Of a stretch of 64,000 bases of DNA, positions 16,636 to 24,605 are shown piece after piece. Both the position numbers and the translations under genes were made by a program. The DNA is from Flexifilum sp963727545 (GTDB lineage Bacteria > Chloroflexota > Anaerolineae > Aggregatilineales > Phototrophicaceae): contig CAVSGS010000016.1 of assembly GCA_963727545.1 (NCBI GenBank), positions 186,001 through 250,000 on the forward strand. The letters are read 5' to 3'. Every line of letters starts with the position of its first letter. Within the stretch, counting starts at the first letter, position 1. A model generated the notes under the pieces. That model made no database searches and was not told the origin of the DNA. It worked only from the letters and a program-made list of their open reading frames with translations.

Positions 16636-16724
16636 GATCAAGTCCTTTATCTATTTTGTAACTATAGCATGAATGCGTCAGGCGATTTGTAACGTTTATC
16701 GAATTCTCAGGGATAACGGGGTTT

Positions 16725-16752
16725 GTAGGGGCATGGCGCGCCATGCCCCTAC
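16725..16752. repeat. GTAGGGGC palindrome (core ATGGCGCGCCAT)
   Basis: A perfect 28-bp palindrome downstream of pheT. Confidence 0.85.
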
Positions 16753-16770
16753 GCGAAATTCAGACTGTTT

Positions 16771-19344
16771 CTACGCGCGCAGTTTAGCGTCGAGGCGGTG
16801 ATGCAGCGTGCGGACGATCCGCGAATGCACCGACGCGACTTCCTTGTCGGTCAGGGTGCGGTCGTCGGTCTGATAGGTCAAGCTGTAGGCGAGGCTCTTG
16901 CTCCCTTCGGGAATCGAGTCGCCCCGGTAGACGTCGAACAGGCGCACGTCCTTGAGCAGATCGCCGCCCGCCTCGCGGATAGCGCTCTCGACGGCGGCGG
17001 CGGACGTCGCCTCGCTGACGATCAGCGCGATGTCCTGCAAGATCGGCGGGGTGGTCGGCAGCTTGGTGATCGAGACGGTCGCCGGGACGAGGCTCAACAG
17101 CGCGTCGAGGTCGAATTCCGCCATCAGCACCGGCGCGTTCGTGAGCGCGAAGCGCTCGGCGACCAGCGGGTGAAGCTCCCCGAAGACGCCGATCTCGGTG
17201 TCTGCAATGCTCAGCAGCGCCGATTTGCCGGGATGGAACGACGTATGCTCGGCGCGCTGGTAAACCGCGCCGCCGATGTGCAAGCCTTCCAGCAGTTCCT
17301 CGACGATGCCCTTCAGATCGAAGAAGTCGAGGTTTTGCGCCTTGTCGCTGTTTTGCCCCTGATTCATCCAGCCTTCAGGATAGCGCGGTCCGGTCACCAG
17401 CAGAGCGAGACGGCGCGGCTCGTCGGGCAGCAGTTGATCGTCGTGGGCGAGGTAGATCGCGCCGATTTCGAAAGTCTGCTGGCGGTCGGTGAAACGAGCA
17501 TTGGCTTGGGCGTTGGTCAGCAGATTCGCCAGCAGCGTGTGGCGCATGGCGACCTTGTCCGCCGCAATCGGGTTCGCCAGCGTGACGTAATCCGCCAGCG
17601 GCAGCGACGAGACCGCACCGGGCGGCACCAGCAGCGCCTCGCGCTCCGGCGTGGTCAGGCGGTAGCTGATGTTCTCGCGCAAGCCCAGCGCGACCAGCAG
17701 ATCGCGGGTGTGTTCTTCCAGCGTCAGCGTCGGATTGCCGCGCTGCGGCGGCATGGCGTCGGCGATGATGGTGGTCGGGACGTTGCCGTAGCCGTAAATC
17801 CGGGCGATCTCCTCGATCAAGTCCGCCTGCCCGACGATGCCCTCGCCGATGTCCATCCGCGTGTCGGGGACGGAAACGTCTAATGACTCGCCGTCGTCGT
17901 GATCGTAGTGGACGCCGAAGCCGCCGCGCATGAGCAGATTTGCCGCTTCGTCGGCGCTGAGCGGCACGCCCAGAATCCGCGCGATCTGCTTGATCGGCAG
18001 GTTGACGGTGATCTCTGGCGCGGGCTGCGGATACTCGTCGATGATCCCCTGCGCGACCTCGCCGCCGCCGGTCTCGCGCATCAGTTCGATGCCGCGCTTC
18101 ACGCCGCGCAGCGCCCAACTCGGATGTACGCCCCGGCTGAAGCGCAGTCCGGCGTCGGTCATGATCTTCTGCGCCTGCATCGAGTGGCGGACGTTGATGA
18201 ACTGCCAGTTCGCTGCTTCGAGCAGGACGTTCTTGGTCGTCTCGCTGATCTCGGTCTCCGCGCCGCCGATGATCCCGCCGATGCCGAGCGGTCCGGCGCT
18301 GTCGGTGACGAGGATGGTGAAGTCGTCGATCTCGCGCTGTTCCTCGTCGAGCGTGGCGAGCTTCTCGCCTTGCGTCGCCAAGCGGGTGACGATCTGCGGC
18401 GCTTTGCCCCCGGCGCGAGCGACCAATTTATCGTAGTCGTAGGCGTGAGTCGGCTGCCCGATCTCGAAGGTCAGGTAATTGGTCACGTCGACGATGTTAT
18501 TGATCGGGCGCTGCCCGACTGACGCCAGACGGCGCTGCATCCACTCCGGCGAGGGCTGGATGGTCACGTCGCGCAGCAGGGCGGCGGTGAAGCGCGGATT
18601 AAGCTCCGGCTCGCGGATTTCGATGCTGACGGCTCCCGCAATCGGCGCGCCGGTCATCTCGACGGCGTAGGACGGCTCGCGCAGCGGCGTATCGAGCAGG
18701 GCGGCGCACTCGCGGGCGACGCCGAGGATGCTGTAGGCGCGGGCGAGGTTGGGCGTCAGTTCGACGTCGAAAATGATGTCGCCGAGCACGTCTTGCAGCG
18801 GCGTCCCCGGCGGGAAGCCCGGATCGTCGTGCATGAGGATGATGCCCTCGTGCGAGTCGCTGATGCCGAGTTCCTTCTCCGAGCAGACCATGCTTTTATT
18901 GGGGATGCCGCGCAGAGGCTTCTCCTTGAGGATCATCCGTTTGGGTTCGTCGCTGTGACCGTCCCAGACTTCCGCGCCTTCGGCGGCGTAAGCCGTCCAC
19001 AGCGGCGGATCGAGCACGCCCTTGCCCTTATAGTCGAACAGGTTGGGCGCGCCGGTGACGCATTGTTCGAGTTCGTCGCCGCCGTAATCGACCATCGCCA
19101 AGACGAGACGGTCGGCGTTGGGGTGCGGCTTGACCTCGCGGATCGCGCCCAAGAGCAGCTTCTCCCGATCCCAAACCAGATGGTTGGAGACGGGATAGCG
19201 GACGCCCTCGACGGTGGTCTGGGGCAAGCCGATGTAGTCGATGTGCCCGACTTCCAGCCCGGCGGCGGTCATGCGCTCCGCCAGCAGTTCGGGCGGCACG
19301 TTGATGTCGATGAATTCTTTGAGCCACGATACAGGTACGAGCAT
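16771..19344 (-). CDS. pheT: Phenylalanine-tRNA ligase beta subunit
   Basis: The 857-residue beta chain of the (alpha-beta)2 phenylalanyl-tRNA synthetase. Domains are in the usual order: an N-terminal MLVPVSWLKEFIDI module, a tRNA-binding OB fold (about residues 40-160, with EVKPHPNADRL and CVTGAPN), the B3/B4 editing domain (RFSRGVHPSWA and NNIVDVTNYLTFE), the B5 domain, the pseudo-catalytic core (YRLTTPE and VTLANPIA) and the C-terminal anticodon-binding FDX-ACB domain (PTTPPILQDIALIV). The ATG at 19344 follows GAGAGG. It is the last gene of the pheS-channel-pheT unit under the T-box leader. Confidence 0.95.
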   Translation of the reverse strand: MLVPVSWLKEFIDINVPPELLAERMTAAGLEVGHIDYIGLPQTTVEGVRYPVSNHLVWDREKLLLGAIREVKPHPNADRLVLAMVDYGGDELEQCVTGAPNLFDYKGKGVLDPPLWTAYAAEGAEVWDGHSDEPKRMILKEKPLRGIPNKSMVCSEKELGISDSHEGIILMHDDPGFPPGTPLQDVLGDIIFDVELTPNLARAYSILGVARECAALLDTPLREPSYAVEMTGAPIAGAVSIEIREPELNPRFTAALLRDVTIQPSPEWMQRRLASVGQRPINNIVDVTNYLTFEIGQPTHAYDYDKLVARAGGKAPQIVTRLATQGEKLATLDEEQREIDDFTILVTDSAGPLGIGGIIGGAETEISETTKNVLLEAANWQFINVRHSMQAQKIMTDAGLRFSRGVHPSWALRGVKRGIELMRETGGGEVAQGIIDEYPQPAPEITVNLPIKQIARILGVPLSADEAANLLMRGGFGVHYDHDDGESLDVSVPDTRMDIGEGIVGQADLIEEIARIYGYGNVPTTIIADAMPPQRGNPTLTLEEHTRDLLVALGLRENISYRLTTPEREALLVPPGAVSSLPLADYVTLANPIAADKVAMRHTLLANLLTNAQANARFTDRQQTFEIGAIYLAHDDQLLPDEPRRLALLVTGPRYPEGWMNQGQNSDKAQNLDFFDLKGIVEELLEGLHIGGAVYQRAEHTSFHPGKSALLSIADTEIGVFGELHPLVAERFALTNAPVLMAEFDLDALLSLVPATVSITKLPTTPPILQDIALIVSEATSAAAVESAIREAGGDLLKDVRLFDVYRGDSIPEGSKSLAYSLTYQTDDRTLTDKEVASVHSRIVRTLHHRLDAKLRA

Positions 19345-19409
19345 AGTTGAGCCTCTCGTTATCTCGTTCAGTCGCCAGAGGCTCAAAGCCTCCGGCTATT
19401 CAGTCAAGC

Positions 19410-19482
19410 CGCCTAAAGACGGCTGTGAGCTAGCCCGCTTCAGCGGGCTTGAATTTCTAGCCCGATGCTTCGAGCATCGGGC
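19410..19482 (-). repeat. Three consecutive hairpins between the channel gene and pheT
   Basis: Three tight stem-loops follow each other: GCCGCCTAAAGACGGC, AGCCCGCTTCAGCGGGCT (19432-19449), and GCCCGATGCT/AGCATCGGGC (19460-19482). None has a U-tract, so they are unlikely to be intrinsic terminators. They may be REP-like elements or an mRNA processing or stability site inside the operon. Confidence 0.6.
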
Positions 19483-19486
19483 GAAC

Positions 19487-19891
19487 CTACGATTCCGGTT
19501 CTTCCGCTGTGGCAGATGCTTCGTCCGTTGTTTCGCCACTCTGCCGACCGCGCCGCTCGCGCCGCTGCCGCCCCTGTTCCTGCTGCCGCTGCGCGATCAA
19601 GGTGATGAAGCCCGCCAAAATCCCTAAGCCGACGAAGATGTAGATCATCGTGAACACCTTCCCGGCGTCGGTCTGCGGCGAGAAATCGCCATAGCCGACG
19701 GTCGTCAGGGTGATCACGCTGAAATAGAGCGAGTCGAGCCACGTCCAGCCCTCGACGCTGTGATAGAAGACCATGCCGCTGACCAGCACGAGGATCACCA
19801 GATAGACCGCGCCGCGCGTTTCGTGGTCGCGCAGCAGTGACCAGATCGTGCGGATGAAGCTGTAAATCAGCGGCAGGATCGGCAGGGGCAC
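19487..19891 (-). CDS. Two-helix potassium channel (Ion_trans_2)
   Basis: A 134-residue membrane protein. It has an outer helix (about residues 28-46), a pore loop with the K+ selectivity filter TLTTVGYGDFSP (about 64-75) and an inner helix with GLGILAGF, followed by a short charged cytoplasmic tail (QRRERRGRQSGE). It lacks an RCK or other gating domain, so it resembles the minimal KcsA/Kch-core channels that work as tetramers. It sits between pheS and pheT on the same strand, starting 12 nt after the pheS stop, and should be co-transcribed with them under the T-box leader. That placement is unusual. Confidence 0.88.
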   Translation of the reverse strand: MPLPILPLIYSFIRTIWSLLRDHETRGAVYLVILVLVSGMVFYHSVEGWTWLDSLYFSVITLTTVGYGDFSPQTDAGKVFTMIYIFVGLGILAGFITLIAQRQQEQGRQRRERRGRQSGETTDEASATAEEPES

Positions 19892-19903
19892 GGGCTGGCG
19901 CTC

Positions 19904-20938
19904 CTAGAACTGTTCCAGAAACCGCAGATCGTTGCCCCAGTAGTAGCGGATGTCCTGCACGCCGTACTTGAGGTTGATCATCCGCTCCGGTCCCATGCCG
20001 AAGGCGAAACCGCTCCAGACTTCGGGATCGTAGCCGCCGTTGCGCAGCACGACCGGGTGCATCATGCCGCAGCCCGCGATCTCCAGCCAGCCGGTGTACT
20101 TGCACATGGCGCAGCCCTCGCCGTGACAGAGCAGGCATTCGGCATCGACTTCCATGCTCGGCTCGGTGAAGGGGAAGTAGGACGAGCGGAAGCGGACTTC
20201 GGTATCGCGCCCGAACATGCGCCGCGCGAACTCGCTGATCGTGCCCTTGAGGTCGGTCAGGTGGATGTTCTTGCCGATGGCGACGCCCTCGACCTGATTG
20301 AACTGAATCTCGCTGCGCACCGAGACCTGCTCGTAGCGATAGCACATCCCCGGCAGGATCACGCGGATCGGCTGGGTGCCGTTTTCGCCGTACTCGCGCA
20401 TCGAGCGAATTTGCCCCGGCGAGGTGTGCGTCCGCAGGATCACGCCCGGTTTGGTCGTGTGGAAGGTGTCCCACATATCGCGGGCGGGGTGGTGCGGCGG
20501 GATGTTGAGCAGCGTGAAGTTGGTTTCGTCGTCCTCGACGTCGCGGCTGCGGTAGACCTGAAAGCCCATCTCCGCCCAGATGTCGTAGAACTGGCGCAGC
20601 ATTTGGGTCGAGGGATGCAGCCCGCCGACCGGACGCGGACGACCGGGCAGCGTCACGTCGATCTCGCCGCTTTCCAGTTCGCGCGCCAACTCCTGCGCCT
20701 TGACCAGTGCCTCGCGCTCGGCGAAGGCTTGGGTCAGCGCGACCTTGACCTCGTTGGCGCGCTTGCCGAAGTCGGCGCGCTCCTCTTTGGGCAGCCCGCC
20801 GACGCCGCGCATGATCTCAGTGACCGCGCCCTTCTTGCCCAGATACTTGATCTCCCACTCGCGCAGCGCTTCACCGTCACCGACGGCGGCGAGCGCCTGC
20901 TGAGCTTCGGTATTCAATGCTTCCAGTTTTTCGAGCAT
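19904..20938 (-). CDS. pheS: Phenylalanine-tRNA ligase alpha subunit
   Basis: The 344-residue catalytic alpha chain of phenylalanyl-tRNA synthetase. An N-terminal coiled coil (residues 1-90) binds tRNA. The class II core follows, with motif 1 (HPSTQMLRQFYDIWAEMGF), motif 2 (VILPGMCYRYEQVSVRSEIQFNQ shape) and motif 3 (FGMGPERMINLKYG). A four-cysteine insert, CLLCHGEGCAMC, appears near residue 270, as in some bacterial PheS, and may bind zinc. The gene is preceded by a promoter and a T-box leader, so its expression should rise when tRNA-Phe is uncharged. Confidence 0.96.
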   Translation of the reverse strand: MLEKLEALNTEAQQALAAVGDGEALREWEIKYLGKKGAVTEIMRGVGGLPKEERADFGKRANEVKVALTQAFAEREALVKAQELARELESGEIDVTLPGRPRPVGGLHPSTQMLRQFYDIWAEMGFQVYRSRDVEDDETNFTLLNIPPHHPARDMWDTFHTTKPGVILRTHTSPGQIRSMREYGENGTQPIRVILPGMCYRYEQVSVRSEIQFNQVEGVAIGKNIHLTDLKGTISEFARRMFGRDTEVRFRSSYFPFTEPSMEVDAECLLCHGEGCAMCKYTGWLEIAGCGMMHPVVLRNGGYDPEVWSGFAFGMGPERMINLKYGVQDIRYYWGNDLRFLEQF

Positions 20939-20961
20939 AGCATCTCCCTAGCCGGTTGTCC

Positions 20962-20989
20962 GTAGGGGCACGATATATCGTGCCCCTAC
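20962..20989. repeat. GTAGGGGC palindrome (core ACGATATATCGT)
   Basis: A perfect 28-bp palindrome lying between the T-box terminator and the pheS start codon, i.e. inside the pheS leader mRNA. Confidence 0.85.
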
Positions 20990-21006
20990 ACTGCGACCTT
21001 AGCTGA

Positions 21007-21350
21007 TAGGCAAAACAAAAAACGCCCTCGCCCCCGAACTGTAGGGACGAGAGCGTCGAATCTCCCGCGGTACCACCCTCATTGACGAAGGATACGTTAG
21101 CATCACGACGTCCACCTTAATTTACCCGTTAACGCCGGGAAGCGGAGCGGACTACACAGTCTGTAAATGCGCGAAACGCCCCTACGATGTTCTCAACTAC
21201 GGCTTCACCCGTCAGCGCGAGGCTAAGGCTTGCGCCTTACCTGCCGATCAAGGGAATTTCCACCGGGGCGACCTGCCGCGCTCTCAGTCTTCGGCGCTGG
21301 CTCCCTGTCCGGGCGTTGATCCGGTGTACTTGGCTTGATCATCGCTGTTG
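21007..21350 (-). promoter_or_regulatory. T-box leader (tRNA-Phe sensing) of the pheS operon
   Basis: The minus strand contains the T-box core AGGGTGGTACCGCG (21080-21067), followed by a terminator stem (CGCTCTCGTCCC paired with GGGGGCGAGGGCG) and a run of six U. Upstream lies a long structured stem I region. A TTC triplet in GGAAATTCCCTTGA (21256-21254) sits where the specifier codon would be and would read tRNA-Phe. The core element and terminator are directly visible. The specifier assignment is my inference from position. Confidence 0.9.
21014..21056 (-). terminator. T-box-controlled intrinsic terminator
   Basis: A GC-rich stem (CGCTCTCGTCCC/GGGGGCGAGGGCG, with G-U pairs) followed by TTTTTT on the minus strand, immediately after the T-box antiterminator sequence. 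Uncharged tRNA-Phe binding should prevent its formation. Confidence 0.85.
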
Positions 21351-21356
21351 CTGGTA

Positions 21357-21386
21357 ATTATGCGGCGCGAGATCGGCGGCTGTCAA
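21357..21386 (-). promoter_or_regulatory. Sigma-70-like promoter for the pheS operon
   Basis: On the minus strand TTGACA (21386-21381) and CATAAT (21362-21357) are separated by 18 bp. Transcription would begin just upstream of the T-box stem I region. Confidence 0.75.
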
Positions 21387-21437
21387 GCCCTGAGCCAACC
21401 TGAACCGTTAAAATAGGTTAAAGATAAATTGTGCTGC

Positions 21438-21466
21438 TTGACACACGTTCAAAACCGTGCTAATCT
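21438..21466 (+). promoter_or_regulatory. Sigma-70-like promoter for the excisionase-like gene
   Basis: TTGACA (21438-21443) and TAATCT (21461-21466) are separated by exactly 17 bp and point towards the HTH gene at 21613. The leader would be about 140 nt. Confidence 0.7.
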
Positions 21467-21612
21467 CTACGGTAGCTTGGTTAGGCATCTGTGCCTGCCT
21501 TGCGTCGTGTAACACCCATAAGCTGATAACCGGGCTAATCGACGCCCGAACCCTGTATCCGATGCGCCGCGCGCATCCTCGGTTTAGCCGAGATGTATGA
21601 AGGAGGTTGTTA

Positions 21613-21828
21613 ATGTCTACAGCAGTGAAACCCCGTATCGAACCCGGAGCAGTGTACTCCCGGCAAGAGGCAGCGGAGGCGCTTGGCATTAGCCTGAGCA
21701 CGCTCAAGCGGCTGGTGAAGAACGGGCATCTGCGCGTTAGCAAACCCGATGGAATGCGGCGTGTGTTTATCACCGGAGAAAGTATTCTGGCGATGCTCGA
21801 CAACACCATTGTGGAGCGGGGTGCCTAA
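21613..21828 (+). CDS. Excisionase/MerR-type HTH DNA-binding protein
   Basis: A 71-residue protein with one helix-turn-helix of the HTH_17 (excisionase/AlpA) type: VYSRQEAAEALGISLSTLKRLVKNGHLRVSKPDGMRRVFI covers helix, recognition helix and wing in about residues 15-55. Such proteins bind DNA as recombination directionality factors or small repressors. No integrase is present nearby. The ATG at 21613 has an AAGGAGG site ending 8 nt upstream and a clear promoter at 21438. A possible coupled small ORF starts inside its TAA stop. Confidence 0.78.
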   Translation: MSTAVKPRIEPGAVYSRQEAAEALGISLSTLKRLVKNGHLRVSKPDGMRRVFITGESILAMLDNTIVERGA

Positions 21829-22031
21829 TGGCTTACTCGACCGCTCTGCCTCGTCTCTTCCACGCTTTGGGCACGAATCCGGGGTCGGATTCCGCCTACA
21901 CGCCGGTGAACGCCGGGTTGCTCGCGCGCCCGTGCTTCATGGGTGGTGCTGCGGTGTGGTTTGGCGGTGTGGTCGATAGCGGAAATAGTGTTGGACAGTC
22001 TTACGAACGAGGACATCATCCTCCGAGATGA
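21828..22031 (+). CDS. Possible coupled small ORF of unknown function
   Basis: A 67-codon frame whose ATG shares a base with the TAA stop of the excisionase-like gene, an arrangement typical of translational coupling. The predicted peptide is rich in Gly and Ala and shows no domain. An intrinsic terminator follows at 22060. It could be a chance frame; coupling geometry and position before the terminator are the only support. Confidence 0.3.
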   Translation: MAYSTALPRLFHALGTNPGSDSAYTPVNAGLLARPCFMGGAAVWFGGVVDSGNSVGQSYERGHHPPR

Positions 22032-22059
22032 TCCTCCCCCAACTATGGGTAGCCCAAGG

Positions 22060-22099
22060 GCGTGAGACTGTGAAGAAAAGTCTCACGCTCTTTTTGTTT
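22060..22099 (+). terminator. Intrinsic terminator after the excisionase-like gene
   Basis: A perfect 10-bp stem GCGTGAGACT/AGTCTCACGC with an 8-nt loop, followed by TCTTTTTGTTT. It ends the transcript that begins at the promoter at 21438. Confidence 0.85.
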
Positions 22100-22134
22100 C
22101 TCGGGTAGGCAAGGTTTTTGCAAGCGAGGTAATT

Positions 22135-22389
22135 ATGGGACCGACGCTTCAACCTAATCTGCAACTGCTCTATAACGAGGCTCGCCTTTCGGGATTGCTG
22201 GAGGCGCTCGACGAACTGCACAGCGCTGCCAGCGATGGCAACGTCCGCGCGGTAACGCCCTTGAGCAATGCCGAATTGACGAGCTGGCTCTACGAGATCA
22301 TCTACACGGCTCAGGAAGCGATGAGCGAGATCGAGAGCAAGAATGCAGAACCGGCAGCGGGTTTGACCCTAGTCAGGAAGTCGTCCTAA
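22135..22389 (+). CDS. Small helical protein of unknown function
   Basis: An 84-residue acidic protein, mostly predicted helix (NLQLLYNEARLSGLLEALDELHSAASD, then SWLYEIIYTAQEAMSEIESK). No recognised domain, no signal peptide. An AGCGAGG site precedes the ATG by a normal distance, and codon use is like the neighbours, which supports it as a real gene. It is bracketed by a terminator upstream and a GGGCTGTT/AACAGCCC hairpin (22423-22441) downstream. Confidence 0.5.
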   Translation: MGPTLQPNLQLLYNEARLSGLLEALDELHSAASDGNVRAVTPLSNAELTSWLYEIIYTAQEAMSEIESKNAEPAAGLTLVRKSS

Positions 22390-22489
22390 ATAACCGGCGA
22401 CTCTCCTGTCTAGCGAAAGCGGGGGCTGTTTTGAACAGCCCGGTGGCATTCAGCGTAGAACAATCTAGCAACAGGCAGGAGATGCCATC

Positions 22490-22651
22490 ATGTTTTTGAA
22501 TGAACGCGATTTACGCATTACCGCCGAGCGTCGTAAAGACTTACGGCGCGAAGCCGAGCAGGAGCGGTTGGCAAAAGCGAGCCGCCTGCCGCAGCTCAAA
22601 CCATCAAAGAAGACGAGTCCTCTATGGACGCGCATCTGGACGCTGTTCTAG
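22490..22651 (+). CDS. 53-residue basic small protein of unknown function
   Basis: A short frame with an AGGAGA site 7 nt before the ATG. The product begins MFLNERDLRITAERRKDLRR and continues as a strongly charged amphipathic helix, then a Lys/Pro stretch and a Trp-rich end (PLWTRIWTLF) that could touch the membrane. The clear ribosome site and amphipathic pattern favour a real gene. No function can be assigned. A second, overlapping frame (22624-22836) has weaker support. Confidence 0.45.
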   Translation: MFLNERDLRITAERRKDLRREAEQERLAKASRLPQLKPSKKTSPLWTRIWTLF

Positions 22652-22940
22652 CACATATCGTGCTGGACACGGTCGTGCGAAGCACGAATGGAGAAAGGCA
22701 TCAGTCCATGAGTGACGGTATTGACGGCAAACACACGTCTACCGAAGCGGATCAAGCCTATGCTTCGTGTCCAGCCTCTGAACAGGAGGTTGGGCACGCA
22801 GCCCAACATCCTACAGTACAGAACGTCAGCGAATGACAATTTTCGGGCGGGGTTTATCGTTAGCAATTGCAAACTGGATCGTAACTTGAGGATAGGTTTT
22901 AGCGTTAGTCTCTATGAGGGAGTCATTCCCGCATCGCGGA

Positions 22941-22990
22941 AGAGGGAACCCGGCGCGACAACAGGGGTGTTGGCTGGTTCCCTCTTTTTG
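22941..22990 (+). terminator. Intrinsic terminator
   Basis: A stem AGAGGGAACC/GGTTCCCTCT with a 25-nt loop followed by TTTTTG. It closes the small-ORF transcript ahead of the HNH gene. From about 22837 to 23151 no gene is seen apart from this terminator and the promoter element at 23109. Confidence 0.7.
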
Positions 22991-23108
22991 ATGGGTTGGC
23001 AGCGAACGGGTCTGCGCCGAGCGCGATCGGTCGATTGTGCAGAGATTAACGAATAAGTTAGATGTTAAAGGCTGTGTTAACCTCACTGCCCCTGTTTGTG
23101 AATTGCGG

Positions 23109-23114
23109 TATAAT
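23109..23114 (+). promoter_or_regulatory. -10 element (TATAAT) for the HNH gene
   Basis: A consensus TATAAT lies 38 nt before the HNH start codon. A convincing -35 hexamer is not visible at the normal distance. Confidence 0.5.
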
Positions 23115-23151
23115 CAATGCGGTTGTATCAGAGCGAGAATCTTGAGGTGTT

Positions 23152-23727
23152 ATGTCCGTAGGAAGCACCATACAAGGCAGGGTTCTGCTCCTCAACGGTC
23201 ACACTTGGGAGCCGCTTTCCGTCATTTCAATCCCCCGTGCTATCAATCTCCTGCTAGCCGAAAAAGCGGTCGTTGTCGAGCAGACCGGCGAATTTCTTCG
23301 CACCGTCCGCGATCGTTATCCGGTTCCGTCCGTGATCGCGCTGCGGACCTTCATCAACGTACCCCGCCGCCGGGCACATTGGAGTCGACATGGTGTGCTC
23401 GTCCGCGACGGCTACACCTGCATCTACTGTAAGGCGACGCCGGGCAGCTTGGTCAAGGGCAAGCTGCTCAACAAGAGCGATTTCACTGTCGATCACATCG
23501 TACCCAAGTCGAAAGGCGGCAAGGATCAGTGGGGCAATACGGCGTGTGCCTGCTACCACTGCAATCACCGCAAGGGTGATCGCCTGCCGAACGAAGCCGG
23601 GATGAGTCTCCATTGGGAGCCGAAGACGCCGCGCACGAGCTACCTCGTGATCGCCGTCGGCAGCGGTGTCGATCTCGTGGAAGCGCTACATCGAATACTA
23701 GAACAGCCGACCGTCGTTTTGGGCTAA
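23152..23727 (+). CDS. HNH endonuclease
   Basis: A 191-residue protein. The N-terminal 70 residues (GRVLLLNGHTWEPLSVISIPRAINLLLAEKAV) are the domain that often precedes HNH nucleases in this protein family. The HNH module carries CIYC (about residue 95), FTVDHIVPKSKGGKDQWGN (the catalytic His and metal ligands) and CYHCNHRKGDRLP, the second zinc-binding CxxC. It should nick or cut DNA. Such free-standing HNH proteins are widespread outside mobile elements, and its cellular role is not known. GAGGTG precedes the ATG. Confidence 0.9.
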   Translation: MSVGSTIQGRVLLLNGHTWEPLSVISIPRAINLLLAEKAVVVEQTGEFLRTVRDRYPVPSVIALRTFINVPRRRAHWSRHGVLVRDGYTCIYCKATPGSLVKGKLLNKSDFTVDHIVPKSKGGKDQWGNTACACYHCNHRKGDRLPNEAGMSLHWEPKTPRTSYLVIAVGSGVDLVEALHRILEQPTVVLG

Positions 23728-23799
23728 TTCCTTAGTGCCGATTGAACCAAACATCGTAAGCAGCGAAAGGCTCTTCGGTGAATTTTAGACCTTGAGAAG

Positions 23800-24605
23800 T
23801 CATCGCTGCTGAATTGGTTTCCCCTTAAGGTCACTAACCATTGATAGAACTATCCCGGTTTGTTGGTCCCGGTAGCAATACACACCATCGACTTTGGTAC
23901 CTGTTGGGGGTGCAAGATCGAAGACCACAGAGAAGGATCGGAGTTCCAGCGGCTCAACGACGGGGTGAACCCTAACGCTCCTCTGGTAAGTCGTTTTGAT
24001 AATTCACCTTACTGGCAGCACCAGGATGTCTGGATGTGAATTTGTTTTCGAACTATATCTAGATTTTGATTATCGAGAAAAGCCATAGCCCAATTCGCTA
24101 AACGCATATAGATATGCAATTCTAAGTAGTGCAGCTTCAGGTCGGCGTTTCTTGAATGGGCGAAACAGAAATATTGGAATTTAAGCCCCTCTTCGTGTTC
24201 GGCATCAAGTCTGTGCATCAAATCGACATAAAAGTTTGAGGATTGCTACGATGTGGCTGTCCTCCAATACAAGAACGACTTTGTTCGTAGTCTTGTAAGG
24301 ATTGCAGGTAGAAATTCACTCTCGATTGAGAGAGTACTCAGAATCTCCTGTGAGAGATGAAGGAGTGTTCGCCAAAATTCGATGTACTCTAGCATTTTCT
24401 GAGTTGACTCTCCAATCTTGAGCCTGCGTTTTTATTGCAATCTTCACAGGTCAGTGTCCTGACCTTTCCGCCTAGTTTTTCTTGTGGGACATGTTCTAAC
24501 GTAAGAGTGTTGCTGTCTACAGCGCCCTCGTAGAAGAACTTGCTTAAAACAGACAGGGCAAACGTAAACGTCATAAATATCTGGTTCAATCGAAAAGCCG
24601 GGCAT
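23800..24605 (-). pseudogene. AT-rich decayed gene(s), with a zinc-ribbon/HNH-like start
   Basis: This stretch is visibly lower in GC than its surroundings and contains coding-like segments on the minus strand in shifting frames. From 24605: a start reading MPGFSIEPDIYDVYVCPVC, then, one base later, a frame (24389-24589) with LEHVPQEKLGGKVRTLTCEDCNKNAGSRL, which is the CxxC...EHV...CxxCN pattern of an HNH/zinc-ribbon family. Further fragments are an EYIEFWRTLLHLSQEIL piece, a 70-residue frame at 24009-24221 and a terminal piece ending in SMVSDLKGKPIQQR at 23802. Two original genes are possible. The AT-rich gap 24606-24790 shows no gene. Confidence 0.5.

Noticed and set aside
16633..16641. TTG start for the first PUA/EVE-like gene
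   Set aside because: The Shine-Dalgarno AAGGAC lies directly against this TTG. The ATG six bases later has proper spacing and is preferred.
21607..21612. Upstream TTG start of the excisionase-like protein
   Set aside because: It lies inside the ribosome-binding region. The ATG at 21613 is spaced correctly from AAGGAGG.
22624..22836. 70-codon frame after the 53-residue small gene
   Set aside because: It overlaps the 53-residue gene, lacks a ribosome site and has no domain. I could not support it beyond chance.
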